DNA of 38,335 bases from Bacillota bacterium (GTDB taxonomy: Bacteria > Nitrospirota_A > Leptospirillia > Leptospirillales > JAMCRA01). The notes under the pieces are model-generated. The model was not told the origin of the DNA and searched no databases. It saw only the letters and a program-made list of their open reading frames with translations. The position numbers and the translations under genes were made by a program. Location: positions 1 through 38,335 of the forward strand of contig JAMCRA010000028.1 of the NCBI GenBank assembly GCA_023380285.1, read 5' to 3'. Of this stretch, positions 7,360-14,885 are shown in pieces (position 1 is the stretch's first letter; each line of letters opens with the position of its first letter).

Positions 7360-9501
7360 ATGAACCCCATCTTTGTTGAAGCCGTTGTTGGTGGAAAAAC
7401 GGTCCGGCTGGAAACTGGCCGCATGGCCAAGCAGGCAGACGGGTCAGTCGTCGTCTGGGCGGATGGTACCGTTGTCATCGCAACGGCTGTTGCCTCAAAG
7501 GTCAGTAAACCTGGCGTCGATTTTTTGCCTTTGACGGTCGATTATCAGGAGAGAGCTTATGCTGCAGGAAAAATTCCCGGCGGGTTCTTTAAACGTGAAG
7601 GAAAGCCGTCAGAACGCGAAATTCTGAACAGCCGACTGATCGATCGGCCATTGAGACCACTTTTTCCGGAAGGGTTTTTCTTTGATACCCAACTGATTGC
7701 AAGTGTTATTTCTATCGATCGCGGCGGAATTTCGGATGTGATGGCTGTTGTCGCATCCTCGGCAGCGCTTTATGTCTCGGATATCCCGTTCATGAATCCT
7801 GTTGCTGCGGTGAAGGTAGGGTGTGTAGACGGAACGTTTATCGTTAATCCGACACTGGATGAGCAAGAACGTTCAACCCTGGACCTTGTTGTTGCCGGCA
7901 CTCGCGATGCCATTATGATGGTCGAGGGACAGGGAAATGAGATCTCGGAGGAAACATTTCTGTCTGCCATTGATTTGGCCCACAAATCTATTCTTCCCTT
8001 GATCGAAGCTCAGGAAAAGCTTCGGGCAATGGCAGGAAAAGAAAAAAGACCTCTCCCTGCTGTGCCGATTCCTCCAAAAGTGATGGATATGGTGGAGTCG
8101 ATGGGAGCGCCAAGACTCCGTGAAGCCTTGAAAATTGCGGTGAAACAAGAGCGCCAGGAACAGACAGCACAAATTTTGGGAGATGTCCGGGAAAAGATTC
8201 TTCAGGAGTTTTCCGCAAGCAGTCCCGAAATGATTGTTGAAGAGCGTGAAATCTTTAACGCTTTCCACGAGCTGGAACGCCGAATCATGCGCGAAATGAT
8301 CTTGGACCACAAAGTCCGGGCTGATGGCAGAGGACTCTCGGATATTCGCCCGATCACGATCGAGGTGGGAATCCTTCCCCGGACCCACGGATCGGCTTTG
8401 TTTACGAGAGGAGAAACCCAGAGCCTCTCTGTTGCGACCCTGGGAACATCCGACGATGAGCAAAGAATCGATGCTCTGGAAGGAGAATCTACAAAGCGGT
8501 TTATGCTTCATTATAATTTCCCTCCCTTTTCAGTCGGTGAAACAAAACCGATGAGAGGCCCCGGTCGCCGGGAAATCGGGCACGGCAATCTGGCTGAAAG
8601 AGCTTTGAAGCCGGTTCTTCCAGCCCGGGATTCTTTCCCTTATTCGATCCGTCTGGTTTCAGACATTCTTGAATCGAACGGATCGTCATCCATGGCAACG
8701 GTTTGTGGCGGATCTCTGGCGATGATGGATGCGGGTATCCCGATCAAGTCTGCCGTGGCAGGGATTGCGATGGGCCTCATCAAGGAAGGGGACAGGATTG
8801 CTATTTTGTCGGACATTCTTGGTCTGGAAGATCACCTCGGGGATATGGATTTCAAGGTGACGGGGACGGAAAATGGTATTACTGCTGTTCAGATGGATAT
8901 CAAAATCACAGGAATTACCGTTGAACTGATGCGGGAAGCTTTGCAAAAAGCCAGGGAAGGTCGCCTTTACATCATGGAAAAAATGAAGATGGCCCTCCCG
9001 TCTTCCCGAAACAACATGTCCCCCTTTGCCCCGCGGATATTGACCCTTAAGATTAAACAGGACAAGATAAGGGAAGTTATCGGACCAGGCGGAAAGGTCA
9101 TTCGGGGAATCACAGAAAAGACCGGCGCGAAAATTGAAATCGATGACTCTGGATTGATTCAGATTGCATCAACGGATGAGGTCGCCGCGCAAAAGGCGAT
9201 TGATATGATCAACCAGATCGTTGAAGAGGTGCAGGTCGGCAAAATTTATCTCGGTCGAGTAAAAACAGTTGCAGACTATGGGGCATTTGTGGAATTATTT
9301 CCGGGTACAACCGGATTGTGCCATATCTCTCAGCTGGAAGATCGTCGAGTTGAAAAGGTTTCCGATGTCGTGTCCGAAGGAGACCTGATTCTCGTCAAGG
9401 CTCTGGAGGTAGATCGGCAGGGGAAAATCCGGCTTTCCCGGAAAGAGGCCATCGCTGAGGTGGGGGCCGATCGGGAGGTCCGGGTCGGCAGCGGGCGCTG
9501 A
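7360..9501 (+). CDS. pnp: polyribonucleotide nucleotidyltransferase (PNPase)
   Basis: PNPase degrades RNA 3'-to-5' by phosphorolysis and can add tails in reverse. The 713-residue protein shows the full trimer-forming layout: first RNase PH domain (PGGFFKREGKPSEREIL, LIDRPLRPLFP), helical domain, and second RNase PH domain (FPPFSVGETKPMRGPGRREI, SDILGLEDHLGDMDFKVTG). A KH domain (IREVIGPGGKVIRGITEKTG) and S1 domain (GRVKTVADYGAFVELFPG) end it. The frame is open to a TTG at 7330, but ATG 7360 has AAAGGAT seven bases away and gives the usual N-terminus. The preceding hairpin suggests control at the RNA level. Confidence 0.96.
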   Translation: MNPIFVEAVVGGKTVRLETGRMAKQADGSVVVWADGTVVIATAVASKVSKPGVDFLPLTVDYQERAYAAGKIPGGFFKREGKPSEREILNSRLIDRPLRPLFPEGFFFDTQLIASVISIDRGGISDVMAVVASSAALYVSDIPFMNPVAAVKVGCVDGTFIVNPTLDEQERSTLDLVVAGTRDAIMMVEGQGNEISEETFLSAIDLAHKSILPLIEAQEKLRAMAGKEKRPLPAVPIPPKVMDMVESMGAPRLREALKIAVKQERQEQTAQILGDVREKILQEFSASSPEMIVEEREIFNAFHELERRIMREMILDHKVRADGRGLSDIRPITIEVGILPRTHGSALFTRGETQSLSVATLGTSDDEQRIDALEGESTKRFMLHYNFPPFSVGETKPMRGPGRREIGHGNLAERALKPVLPARDSFPYSIRLVSDILESNGSSSMATVCGGSLAMMDAGIPIKSAVAGIAMGLIKEGDRIAILSDILGLEDHLGDMDFKVTGTENGITAVQMDIKITGITVELMREALQKAREGRLYIMEKMKMALPSSRNNMSPFAPRILTLKIKQDKIREVIGPGGKVIRGITEKTGAKIEIDDSGLIQIASTDEVAAQKAIDMINQIVEEVQVGKIYLGRVKTVADYGAFVELFPGTTGLCHISQLEDRRVEKVSDVVSEGDLILVKALEVDRQGKIRLSRKEAIAEVGADREVRVGSGR

Positions 9502-9510
9502 AGCCCGCTG
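9489..9510 (+). other. perfect hairpin across the pnp stop codon
   Basis: CAGCGGGC (9489-9496) and GCCCGCTG (9503-9510) form an eight-pair GC-rich stem with loop GCTGAA, which includes the pnp TGA. No T run follows, so it is not a normal intrinsic terminator. It could protect the pnp 3' end or affect translation of the small gene that starts 30 bases further on. Confidence 0.55.
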
Positions 9511-9539
9511 ACAAACAACGCGGAAAGGGGGGACTCTCC

Positions 9540-9659
9540 ATGGATGTGAACAAGGGGGCTAACGGCCTCGTTGTAGTAGCCATCGTCCTTGGCCTGCTGT
9601 GGACTTGGTTGTTTACTTACGTGGGTTCGACACCGTTTTATCTTCCCAAGGGTGGGTAA
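9540..9659 (+). CDS. 39-residue single-pass membrane protein
   Basis: This short reading frame follows pnp by 38 bases. It has a strong ribosome binding site, AAAGGGGGGA at 9524-9533, about seven bases before the ATG. The product starts MDVNKGANG, has one hydrophobic segment at about residues 9-27 (VVVAIVLGLLWTWLFTYV) and ends STPFYLPKGG. A Pro-terminated, Gly-rich tail after one membrane helix resembles small accessory subunits of respiratory complexes in general shape only. I do not recognise the family. The strong binding site, clean membrane helix and terminator 42 bases after the stop make a real gene likely. Confidence 0.7.
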   Translation: MDVNKGANGLVVVAIVLGLLWTWLFTYVGSTPFYLPKGG

Positions 9660-9700
9660 AGCGATTCTCTTCCCCGGTCAGCTCTTATTTTTTCATTCTG

Positions 9701-9727
9701 AAAGGCCCGGTTTTCCGGGCCTTTTTT
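9701..9727 (+). terminator. intrinsic terminator
   Basis: AAAGGCCCGG, a TTTT loop, and CCGGGCCTTT form a perfect ten-pair stem, followed directly by a T run ending at 9727. It closes the rimP-to-small-membrane-protein transcription unit. Confidence 0.92.
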
Positions 9728-9877
9728 CTTTTTAGTGCCGCTCGAATAACCCACTTTTCGAGGTGGAATCCCTTCTCAGCTCTATCAGGTTCGTTTTTTC
9801 AGAGAGATCCTTCATGATATATTCATCCGGGTCGGGATCAATTTTAATGGATACCTTTTTCTGTCAGGAAAGAAAAA

Positions 9878-11113
9878 ATGCCCTATAAGGAACATACTCT
9901 TGCAAATGGTGTGCGTGTTTACTGGGATCCAATGCCGGAAAGCCGGGCGGCATCCATTGGTGTCTGGGTCCGGACGGGGAGTCGTTTCGAGGCAGCGGAG
10001 GAAGGGGGAGTTACACATTTCCTTGAGCATATGTGCTTTAAGGGAACAACGACCCGAAGTGCCGAAGACATTGCCAATGAAATGCATTTTCTTGGTGGGG
10101 AGATGAATGCGTTCACCAGCCAGGAAGTGACTTCATTTTACGCCACTGTTCTGACAGAGAACTCCAGACAGGCAGGGAACCTTTTGGGGGATATCCTCAC
10201 CAATTCGGTGTTTGATCCGGTGGAGCTGGAACGGGAACGGGGAGTCGTTTTGGAAGAACTTGCTGAATCGAAGGATGATCCGGAAGACCGGGTGATGGAA
10301 AATCTGTTTCGAATTTATTTTGGTGACCACCCTTTTGGAGCTCCGATTCTTGGGACTGAGGAATCCATCACCCGATTTTCCCGGCTGTCCGTCCGGGAGT
10401 ATTTTAAAAAGCACTATCACCCGGGAAACCTTTTTGTCACGATTGCCGGCAATGTTCACTGGGATGAAGTGATTGACGCACTCGAAAATGCATTTCAGAA
10501 CATCTCTGTCCGGAATCTCTCCTCTTCACCGTTGACAACGCCCGTTCCCACGTTTTCCCGAATGGAAGAGGAAGATGACTATGAACAGGTTCATCTCTGT
10601 CTCGGCCTTCGGGGGTTGCCGCAGCCTCATCCGCGCCAGACAGCATTGAGAGTTCTGACCACTCATCTTGGGGGAGGCATGAGTTCTCGCCTTTTTCAGG
10701 AAGTTCGGGAAAAAAGAGGATTGGCCTATTCTGTGTTCTCGAGTCCTCTCTCTTTCTCTGATGGGGGCATTGTCCGGATCTCCGCTTCCACCCGGCCGTC
10801 CCGTCGCGAAGAGCTGGCATCTGTCCTTGTGGAAGAACTCCGGAGACTGGAAAAGATTCCGTTGACGAGCAGCGAGCTCACACGCTCTAAAAACCAGCTG
10901 AAGTCATCGCTTCTTCTCGGTCTCGAATCAGCCGGAGGAAGGATGAGCAAGATGGGCAGAGATCTCTTGAACTGGGGGCGCGAAATTGCCGTGACCGAAA
11001 TCGAGCAGTGGATCGATCAGGTGACTGCTGAGGATATCCTTCATCTTGCCCAAGAATTGAAGTGGGGGGAAGAACAAGCCATTTCTGTTCTGGGACCTCT
11101 CTCCGCAAAATGA
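9878..11113 (+). CDS. M16-family zinc metallopeptidase (processing-peptidase-like)
   Basis: M16 peptidases cleave peptides with an inverted zinc motif. Here THFLEHMCFKGT supplies the HxxEH ligands (His47, catalytic Glu50, His51), and Glu127 in RGVVLEELAES is the expected third ligand. The 411 residues comprise an N-terminal catalytic half and a C-terminal half with RGLAYSVFS and GGGMSSRLFQEVREKRG, the usual R/Y element. The size matches the single-chain mitochondrial-processing-peptidase-like bacterial group. There is no signal peptide, so it is probably cytoplasmic. AGGAAAG precedes the ATG. The stop overlaps the pdxJ ATG by four bases. The substrate is unknown. Confidence 0.9.
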   Translation: MPYKEHTLANGVRVYWDPMPESRAASIGVWVRTGSRFEAAEEGGVTHFLEHMCFKGTTTRSAEDIANEMHFLGGEMNAFTSQEVTSFYATVLTENSRQAGNLLGDILTNSVFDPVELERERGVVLEELAESKDDPEDRVMENLFRIYFGDHPFGAPILGTEESITRFSRLSVREYFKKHYHPGNLFVTIAGNVHWDEVIDALENAFQNISVRNLSSSPLTTPVPTFSRMEEEDDYEQVHLCLGLRGLPQPHPRQTALRVLTTHLGGGMSSRLFQEVREKRGLAYSVFSSPLSFSDGGIVRISASTRPSRREELASVLVEELRRLEKIPLTSSELTRSKNQLKSSLLLGLESAGGRMSKMGRDLLNWGREIAVTEIEQWIDQVTAEDILHLAQELKWGEEQAISVLGPLSAK

Positions 11114-11877
11114 AACAGTCCTTTCCTGAACTCGGAGTCAACATTGATCATGTGGCGACTCTTCGAAATTCACGCGCGGGTTTCGCCCCAGACCCCTTGT
11201 CTGCCGCGGTTCTTGTCAAAAGCGCCGGAGCGACCCAGCTGGTTTGTCATCTCCGGGAGGACCGGCGTCATATCCGCGATGCCGACTTGCGTCTTCTCAG
11301 AAGCTGGAACGGCCTCCCCGTCAATCTTGAAATGGCGATGACGGACGAAATGGTATCGATTGCGCTCGATGTTCGGCCGGCATTGGTCACGCTCGTTCCG
11401 GAAAGACGTGAAGAACGGACGACGGAAGGCGGTCTTGTTCTGGGGCGGGACATGTGTGAGAGAATTTCTGTTTTTCTGAAAAAATGCCGGGACAACGGGA
11501 TCAGGCTTTCCCTTTTTTTGGCTCCTGTTTCCGGAGATATGGAACGGGCGGTGGAATTGGGTGTCGACCAGGTTGAGTTGCATACCGGAGAATATGCGAA
11601 CGCCATGGATCCCTCTCTCAGGGAAAAAGAACTTGAGCGCCTTTTTTCAGCGGCAGCCTGCATTTCCGGCAGTCCGGTTCGTCTTGCCGCCGGGCATGGT
11701 CTTGATCGCGAAAACCTTCTTCCTGTGTTGTCCATTGAAAACCTGAGGGAAGTCAATATCGGACACAGCATCATCGCCCGGAGTCTTTTTGTCGGGCTTG
11801 AAAAGGCCGTGCGCGAGATCCTGGAAACGATACGACGGGATGCGCCTCTCCTCCGACGCCCGGAGAGCTTTTTGTGA
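11110..11877 (+). CDS. pdxJ: pyridoxine 5'-phosphate synthase PdxJ
   Basis: PdxJ condenses 1-deoxyxylulose 5-phosphate with 3-amino-2-oxopropyl phosphate to make pyridoxine 5'-phosphate, the last ring-forming step of vitamin B6 synthesis. The 255-residue TIM-barrel protein shows LGVNIDHVATLRNSRAG, QLVCHLREDRRHIRDADL, TLVPERREERTTEGGL, the AAGHGLD loop and REVNIGHSIIARSLF, all family signatures. The frame is open further upstream inside the peptidase gene; ATG 11110 is chosen because it makes an ATGA overlap and gives the standard N-terminus. pdxJ followed by acpS is a common pair. Confidence 0.96.
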   Translation: MKQSFPELGVNIDHVATLRNSRAGFAPDPLSAAVLVKSAGATQLVCHLREDRRHIRDADLRLLRSWNGLPVNLEMAMTDEMVSIALDVRPALVTLVPERREERTTEGGLVLGRDMCERISVFLKKCRDNGIRLSLFLAPVSGDMERAVELGVDQVELHTGEYANAMDPSLREKELERLFSAAACISGSPVRLAAGHGLDRENLLPVLSIENLREVNIGHSIIARSLFVGLEKAVREILETIRRDAPLLRRPESFL

Positions 11878-12275
11878 AAAAAAATTGGCCATCAATGTCT
11901 CTTGTTGGGATAGGCACGGATATCGTATCGATCAGACGGATTGAGGATTTGATCTGTCGGTTTGGTGAACGGTTTTTAGACAAGGTTTTCACCCGGGAGG
12001 AAGTGCGGGAATCCGGAGGAAAGCCACAATACCTGGCAGGTCGATTTGCTGTGAAGGAGTCGGTCCTGAAAGCTCTGGGAACCGGTTTGCAGGGTGGCGT
12101 CCGCTGGAAGGACATCGAGACACTGACATTGCCAAACGGGATGCCTTATATCCGTTCCCAGGGGAGAGTCCAGAGTTTGGCTGAATCCAGAGGCGCGGGA
12201 GAGTTCTGGGTTTCGCTCACACATGACCGGGAGCAGGCCATCGCCTTTGTGGTATTGACAGGAGAGTCCGATTGA
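11874..12275 (+). CDS. acpS: holo-[acyl-carrier-protein] synthase AcpS
   Basis: AcpS transfers phosphopantetheine from CoA to the serine of acyl carrier protein. The sequence has the two signature motifs: GIGTDIVSIRRIE near the N-terminus, with the metal-binding Asp, and GRFAVKESVLKALGTG, with the catalytic Glu. The chosen GTG 11874 overlaps the pdxJ stop (GTGA) and gives 133 residues. ATG 11895 would trim the first seven residues and start MSLVGIGTD, equally consistent with the family. The stop overlaps the TTG of the next gene. Confidence 0.93.
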   Translation: MKKNWPSMSLVGIGTDIVSIRRIEDLICRFGERFLDKVFTREEVRESGGKPQYLAGRFAVKESVLKALGTGLQGGVRWKDIETLTLPNGMPYIRSQGRVQSLAESRGAGEFWVSLTHDREQAIAFVVLTGESD

Positions 12276-13828
12276 TCATTCTTTCTCCCGCCCAGATGAA
12301 ACATGCGGAAAGCTACGCGATGGAACTTCTCTCCCTGCCGGAAGAAATCTTGATGGAACGGGCAGGTATGGCGGTGGCCCGCAGTATACGCCGTTTCTTC
12401 CCGGCAGCGAGAAAGATCGTGGCTCTTGCCGGAAAAGGGAATAATGGTGGGGATGCCCTTGTGGCCCTAAGGGATCTGGTCGGAGGGCAAAACAAACTGG
12501 AAGTGGTTCTGCTCTTCCCTGAAGACCAGTGCGGTGCATCCGTGAGAAGGGAACTCCTTCGTCTCAGGGGGCTCGGCATCCAGTCCAGTGTCATGGGATC
12601 CCAGTCTTCATGGCATAAAATCCAGCATGCGGACCTTTTGATCGACGGGTTTCTGGGGACAGGCCTTTCCGGTGAGTTGCCCGTTAACCTGCAAGACGCT
12701 TTTGAGCGGATCAACCGGATGGACAAGGTCGTGGTTTCCGTTGATATTCCGTCGGGGGTCAACGGAGAGACAGGTCATGTTGTTCCTCTGGCCATGCAGG
12801 CCCGGATGACTGTCACGTTGGGATTCCCGAAATGGGGTCTCTTTCTTGATCCGGGCCACCGCTTTTGCGGAGCAATTCTTCTGGCTCCCATCGGCCTTCC
12901 GGATGTGTCCCGATTCCCGGAGGGCTCGATCGAGCTCTCCGGCGTTCTTCTTACTCCCTGGGAAGCCAGAAATCTTTTACCGGAGAGAGTCCCGTCGATG
13001 CATAAAGGATCGGCCGGGCATGTCGGCGTATGGGGCGGGGGCCCCGGAAAACGGGGATCCGCAGAACTCGTTTCTTTGGGGGCCCTGCGCGCGGGGTCGG
13101 GTTTGGCAACCATATACTGGTCGGAAGCAGAACGTGAAATTCTCCCTCGAAATCCAGAAATCATGGTTGCATCCGGTTCATCTCCCAAAGAGGCAATTTT
13201 TGGCCGGTCGGATGTTTTGGCTATCGGGCCGGGTTGGGACCCCTCCCGGATTTCGTTGCCCTTTGTGCGATCGGTTCTCGACGAATTTGAGGGTCCGGTT
13301 GTAGCGGATGCCGGGATTTTTGATGTTTTTCAGAAAAAACCTGAAGAGCTGAGGAGAAAAAACGGTCTTCCCCTGGTTCTCACCCCCCATCCGGGAGAGA
13401 TGTCCCGTCTGCTCGGATTAACCGTTCCGGAGATTCTGTCGTCTCCTCGAAGGATTGCTCTTGAAACGGCTCGACTCACGGAAGCAATCGTTCTTCTGAA
13501 AGGGTGGAGAACGATTGTTGCTGCACCGGATGGCCGGACGGCGGTCAATCCGACAGGAGCCCCGAATATGGCGACCGCTGGAATGGGAGATGTTCTGACG
13601 GGAATCATCGCAAGTTTTCTCGGTCAAGGGAGAGATGCCTATTCGTCCACCCTCTCCGGAGCGTATATCCATGGCCTGGCCGGTGAAATCGCCTGGAGGC
13701 GTGGTGTTCGGGCAGGGTTACTGGCACACGAGCTGGCGCTTCATATTCCGGAAGCCCGAAAGACTCTTGAAGACGTGCAGGTCTCTTCCACCGGGGAGGA
13801 CCTGTTTCTTTTCGATCCGCTTCATTAG
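12272..13828 (+). CDS. nnr: bifunctional NAD(P)HX epimerase / ADP-dependent dehydratase
   Basis: This enzyme repairs hydrated NADH and NADPH. The N-terminal half (about 1-215) is the epimerase domain (YjeF_N): AQMKHAESYA, LAGKGNNGGDALVALRDL and VSVDIPSGVNGETG. The C-terminal half (about 225-518) is the ribokinase-like dehydratase: HKGSAGHVGVWGG, LAIGPGWD, LTPHPGEMSRLLG and NPTGAPNMATAGMGDVLTGI. The fused 518-residue form is common in bacteria. TTG 12272 overlaps the acpS stop (TTGA), and the N-terminus MIILSPAQMKHAE is as expected, which supports this unusual start. Confidence 0.95.
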   Translation: MIILSPAQMKHAESYAMELLSLPEEILMERAGMAVARSIRRFFPAARKIVALAGKGNNGGDALVALRDLVGGQNKLEVVLLFPEDQCGASVRRELLRLRGLGIQSSVMGSQSSWHKIQHADLLIDGFLGTGLSGELPVNLQDAFERINRMDKVVVSVDIPSGVNGETGHVVPLAMQARMTVTLGFPKWGLFLDPGHRFCGAILLAPIGLPDVSRFPEGSIELSGVLLTPWEARNLLPERVPSMHKGSAGHVGVWGGGPGKRGSAELVSLGALRAGSGLATIYWSEAEREILPRNPEIMVASGSSPKEAIFGRSDVLAIGPGWDPSRISLPFVRSVLDEFEGPVVADAGIFDVFQKKPEELRRKNGLPLVLTPHPGEMSRLLGLTVPEILSSPRRIALETARLTEAIVLLKGWRTIVAAPDGRTAVNPTGAPNMATAGMGDVLTGIIASFLGQGRDAYSSTLSGAYIHGLAGEIAWRRGVRAGLLAHELALHIPEARKTLEDVQVSSTGEDLFLFDPLH

Positions 13829-13899
13829 GGTCTTGCGGGTCCTTTTTGGCGAGACGGGAGAGCGGTGAGCCCTCACCCCGCTTGGAAGGGGTATCTAAC

Positions 13900-14631
13900 A
13901 TGGAGTTCTCATTGGATGACATCTCGCCTTACCTGAGATATCTCGGTCGTCATGCCCCATCTTTTTATTTCCTCTCCTCCGGAGAAGCGTCCATATCTCC
14001 AGGGAAGAAGCTGGAGAACGTTCCAGAGGCAGCGATGTCCAGTTTTCCGGAAGATATTGACGGTCTGGAACGGTTTGTCCGGACCTGTCAAATCTGTTCT
14101 CTTTCCGAAACACGCAATCAGGTTGTTTTCGGAGAAGGGCGCGGGACGTCCGGACTGATGTTCGTCGGAGAAGGCCCCGGGGCGGACGAGGATCGGACCG
14201 GCAGACCCTTCGTCGGACGAGCAGGAGAGCTTCTGACAAAGATGATTCAAGCCATGGGACTTTCGAGAGAAGAGGTCTATATTGCCAATACAGTCAAATG
14301 TCGTCCTCCCGGAAACAGGGTTCCTTCCCCAGAAGAGAGAAATGCATGCTTCCCTTTTCTTGAAGCACAGATCCGGCTTCTGAAGCCGAAATATATGATC
14401 CTTCTCGGCCAGACAGCCACCCAGGTCATCCTCAAGCAGTCGGAAGGGATCACACGGATTCGCGGCAGGTGTTTTGAGATGCCGGAATATCCGGGCATAA
14501 AAATGATGCCGACCTATCATCCGGCCTACCTTCTTCGGAACCCGTCCGCGAAGAAAGATGTCTGGTCGGATTTGCAGACCGTCATGGGATGGATGGGACT
14601 CTCCCGCCCAGGGCAGAAGGAGGGGAAATGA
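13900..14631 (+). CDS. family 4 uracil-DNA glycosylase (Fe-S type)
   Basis: This type of enzyme removes uracil from DNA and holds a 4Fe-4S cluster. Cluster cysteines are at 63, 66 (CQIC), 134 (VKCRPPGNR) and 150 (ERNAC). The active-site motif GEGPGADED is at 90-98, and the second motif HPAYLLRNP is near the C-terminus. The 243-residue form starting at ATG 13900 has a good GGAAGGGG ahead; the frame extends upstream to 13846 but without a better site. The first 55 residues are a variable leader, as in the longer members of the family. The stop overlaps the next ATG (ATGA). Confidence 0.93.
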   Translation: MEFSLDDISPYLRYLGRHAPSFYFLSSGEASISPGKKLENVPEAAMSSFPEDIDGLERFVRTCQICSLSETRNQVVFGEGRGTSGLMFVGEGPGADEDRTGRPFVGRAGELLTKMIQAMGLSREEVYIANTVKCRPPGNRVPSPEERNACFPFLEAQIRLLKPKYMILLGQTATQVILKQSEGITRIRGRCFEMPEYPGIKMMPTYHPAYLLRNPSAKKDVWSDLQTVMGWMGLSRPGQKEGK

Positions 14632-14885
14632 GGGCTGTATTCTGGGTCGCTGTTGTCGCGGCTGGTCTTCTCTTCCTTTTGGAGAATGACCAGCAGACCG
14701 TTATCCTGCGTATCCCTTTCTGGATCGGAACTCCACCTTTGCCTGTCGGGATTGTCGTTATTCTCTCCATTCTGACGGGAATCGTTTTGGCGTTTTTGTC
14801 GGATTTGTTGAAAAAAACACGGGCCCGTCTGGGGAAATTGAGACAACCCTCTCTTCCTCCGACGGATTCAGATCATCATGGGTGA
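14628..14885 (+). CDS. LapA-domain (DUF1049-like) membrane protein
   Basis: The 85-residue product has two membrane helices, about residues 2-18 (VFWVAVVAAGLLFLL) and 37-60 (PLPVGIVVILSILTGIVLAF). Between them lies ENDQQTVILRIPFW, the short periplasmic stretch typical of LapA/DUF1049 proteins. A basic cytoplasmic tail follows (LLKKTRARLGKL). In E. coli the LapA/LapB pair controls lipopolysaccharide synthesis, but many LapA-domain proteins are uncharacterised and this one has no lapB beside it. AGGAGGGG lies about three bases from the ATG. The gene overlaps mutS by eight bases. Confidence 0.75.
   Translation: MRAVFWVAVVAAGLLFLLENDQQTVILRIPFWIGTPPLPVGIVVILSILTGIVLAFLSDLLKKTRARLGKLRQPSLPPTDSDHHG

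Noticed and set aside
9793..9823. Promoter for the M16 peptidase with TATATT at 9818
   Set aside because: The -10 is plausible but no -35 at 16-18 bases matches; evidence is too thin to list as a feature.
13862..13881. GGTGA-GCCC-TCACC hairpin before the glycosylase gene
   Set aside because: Five pairs plus a bulged extension; short and without flanking signals, so no regulatory call is made.
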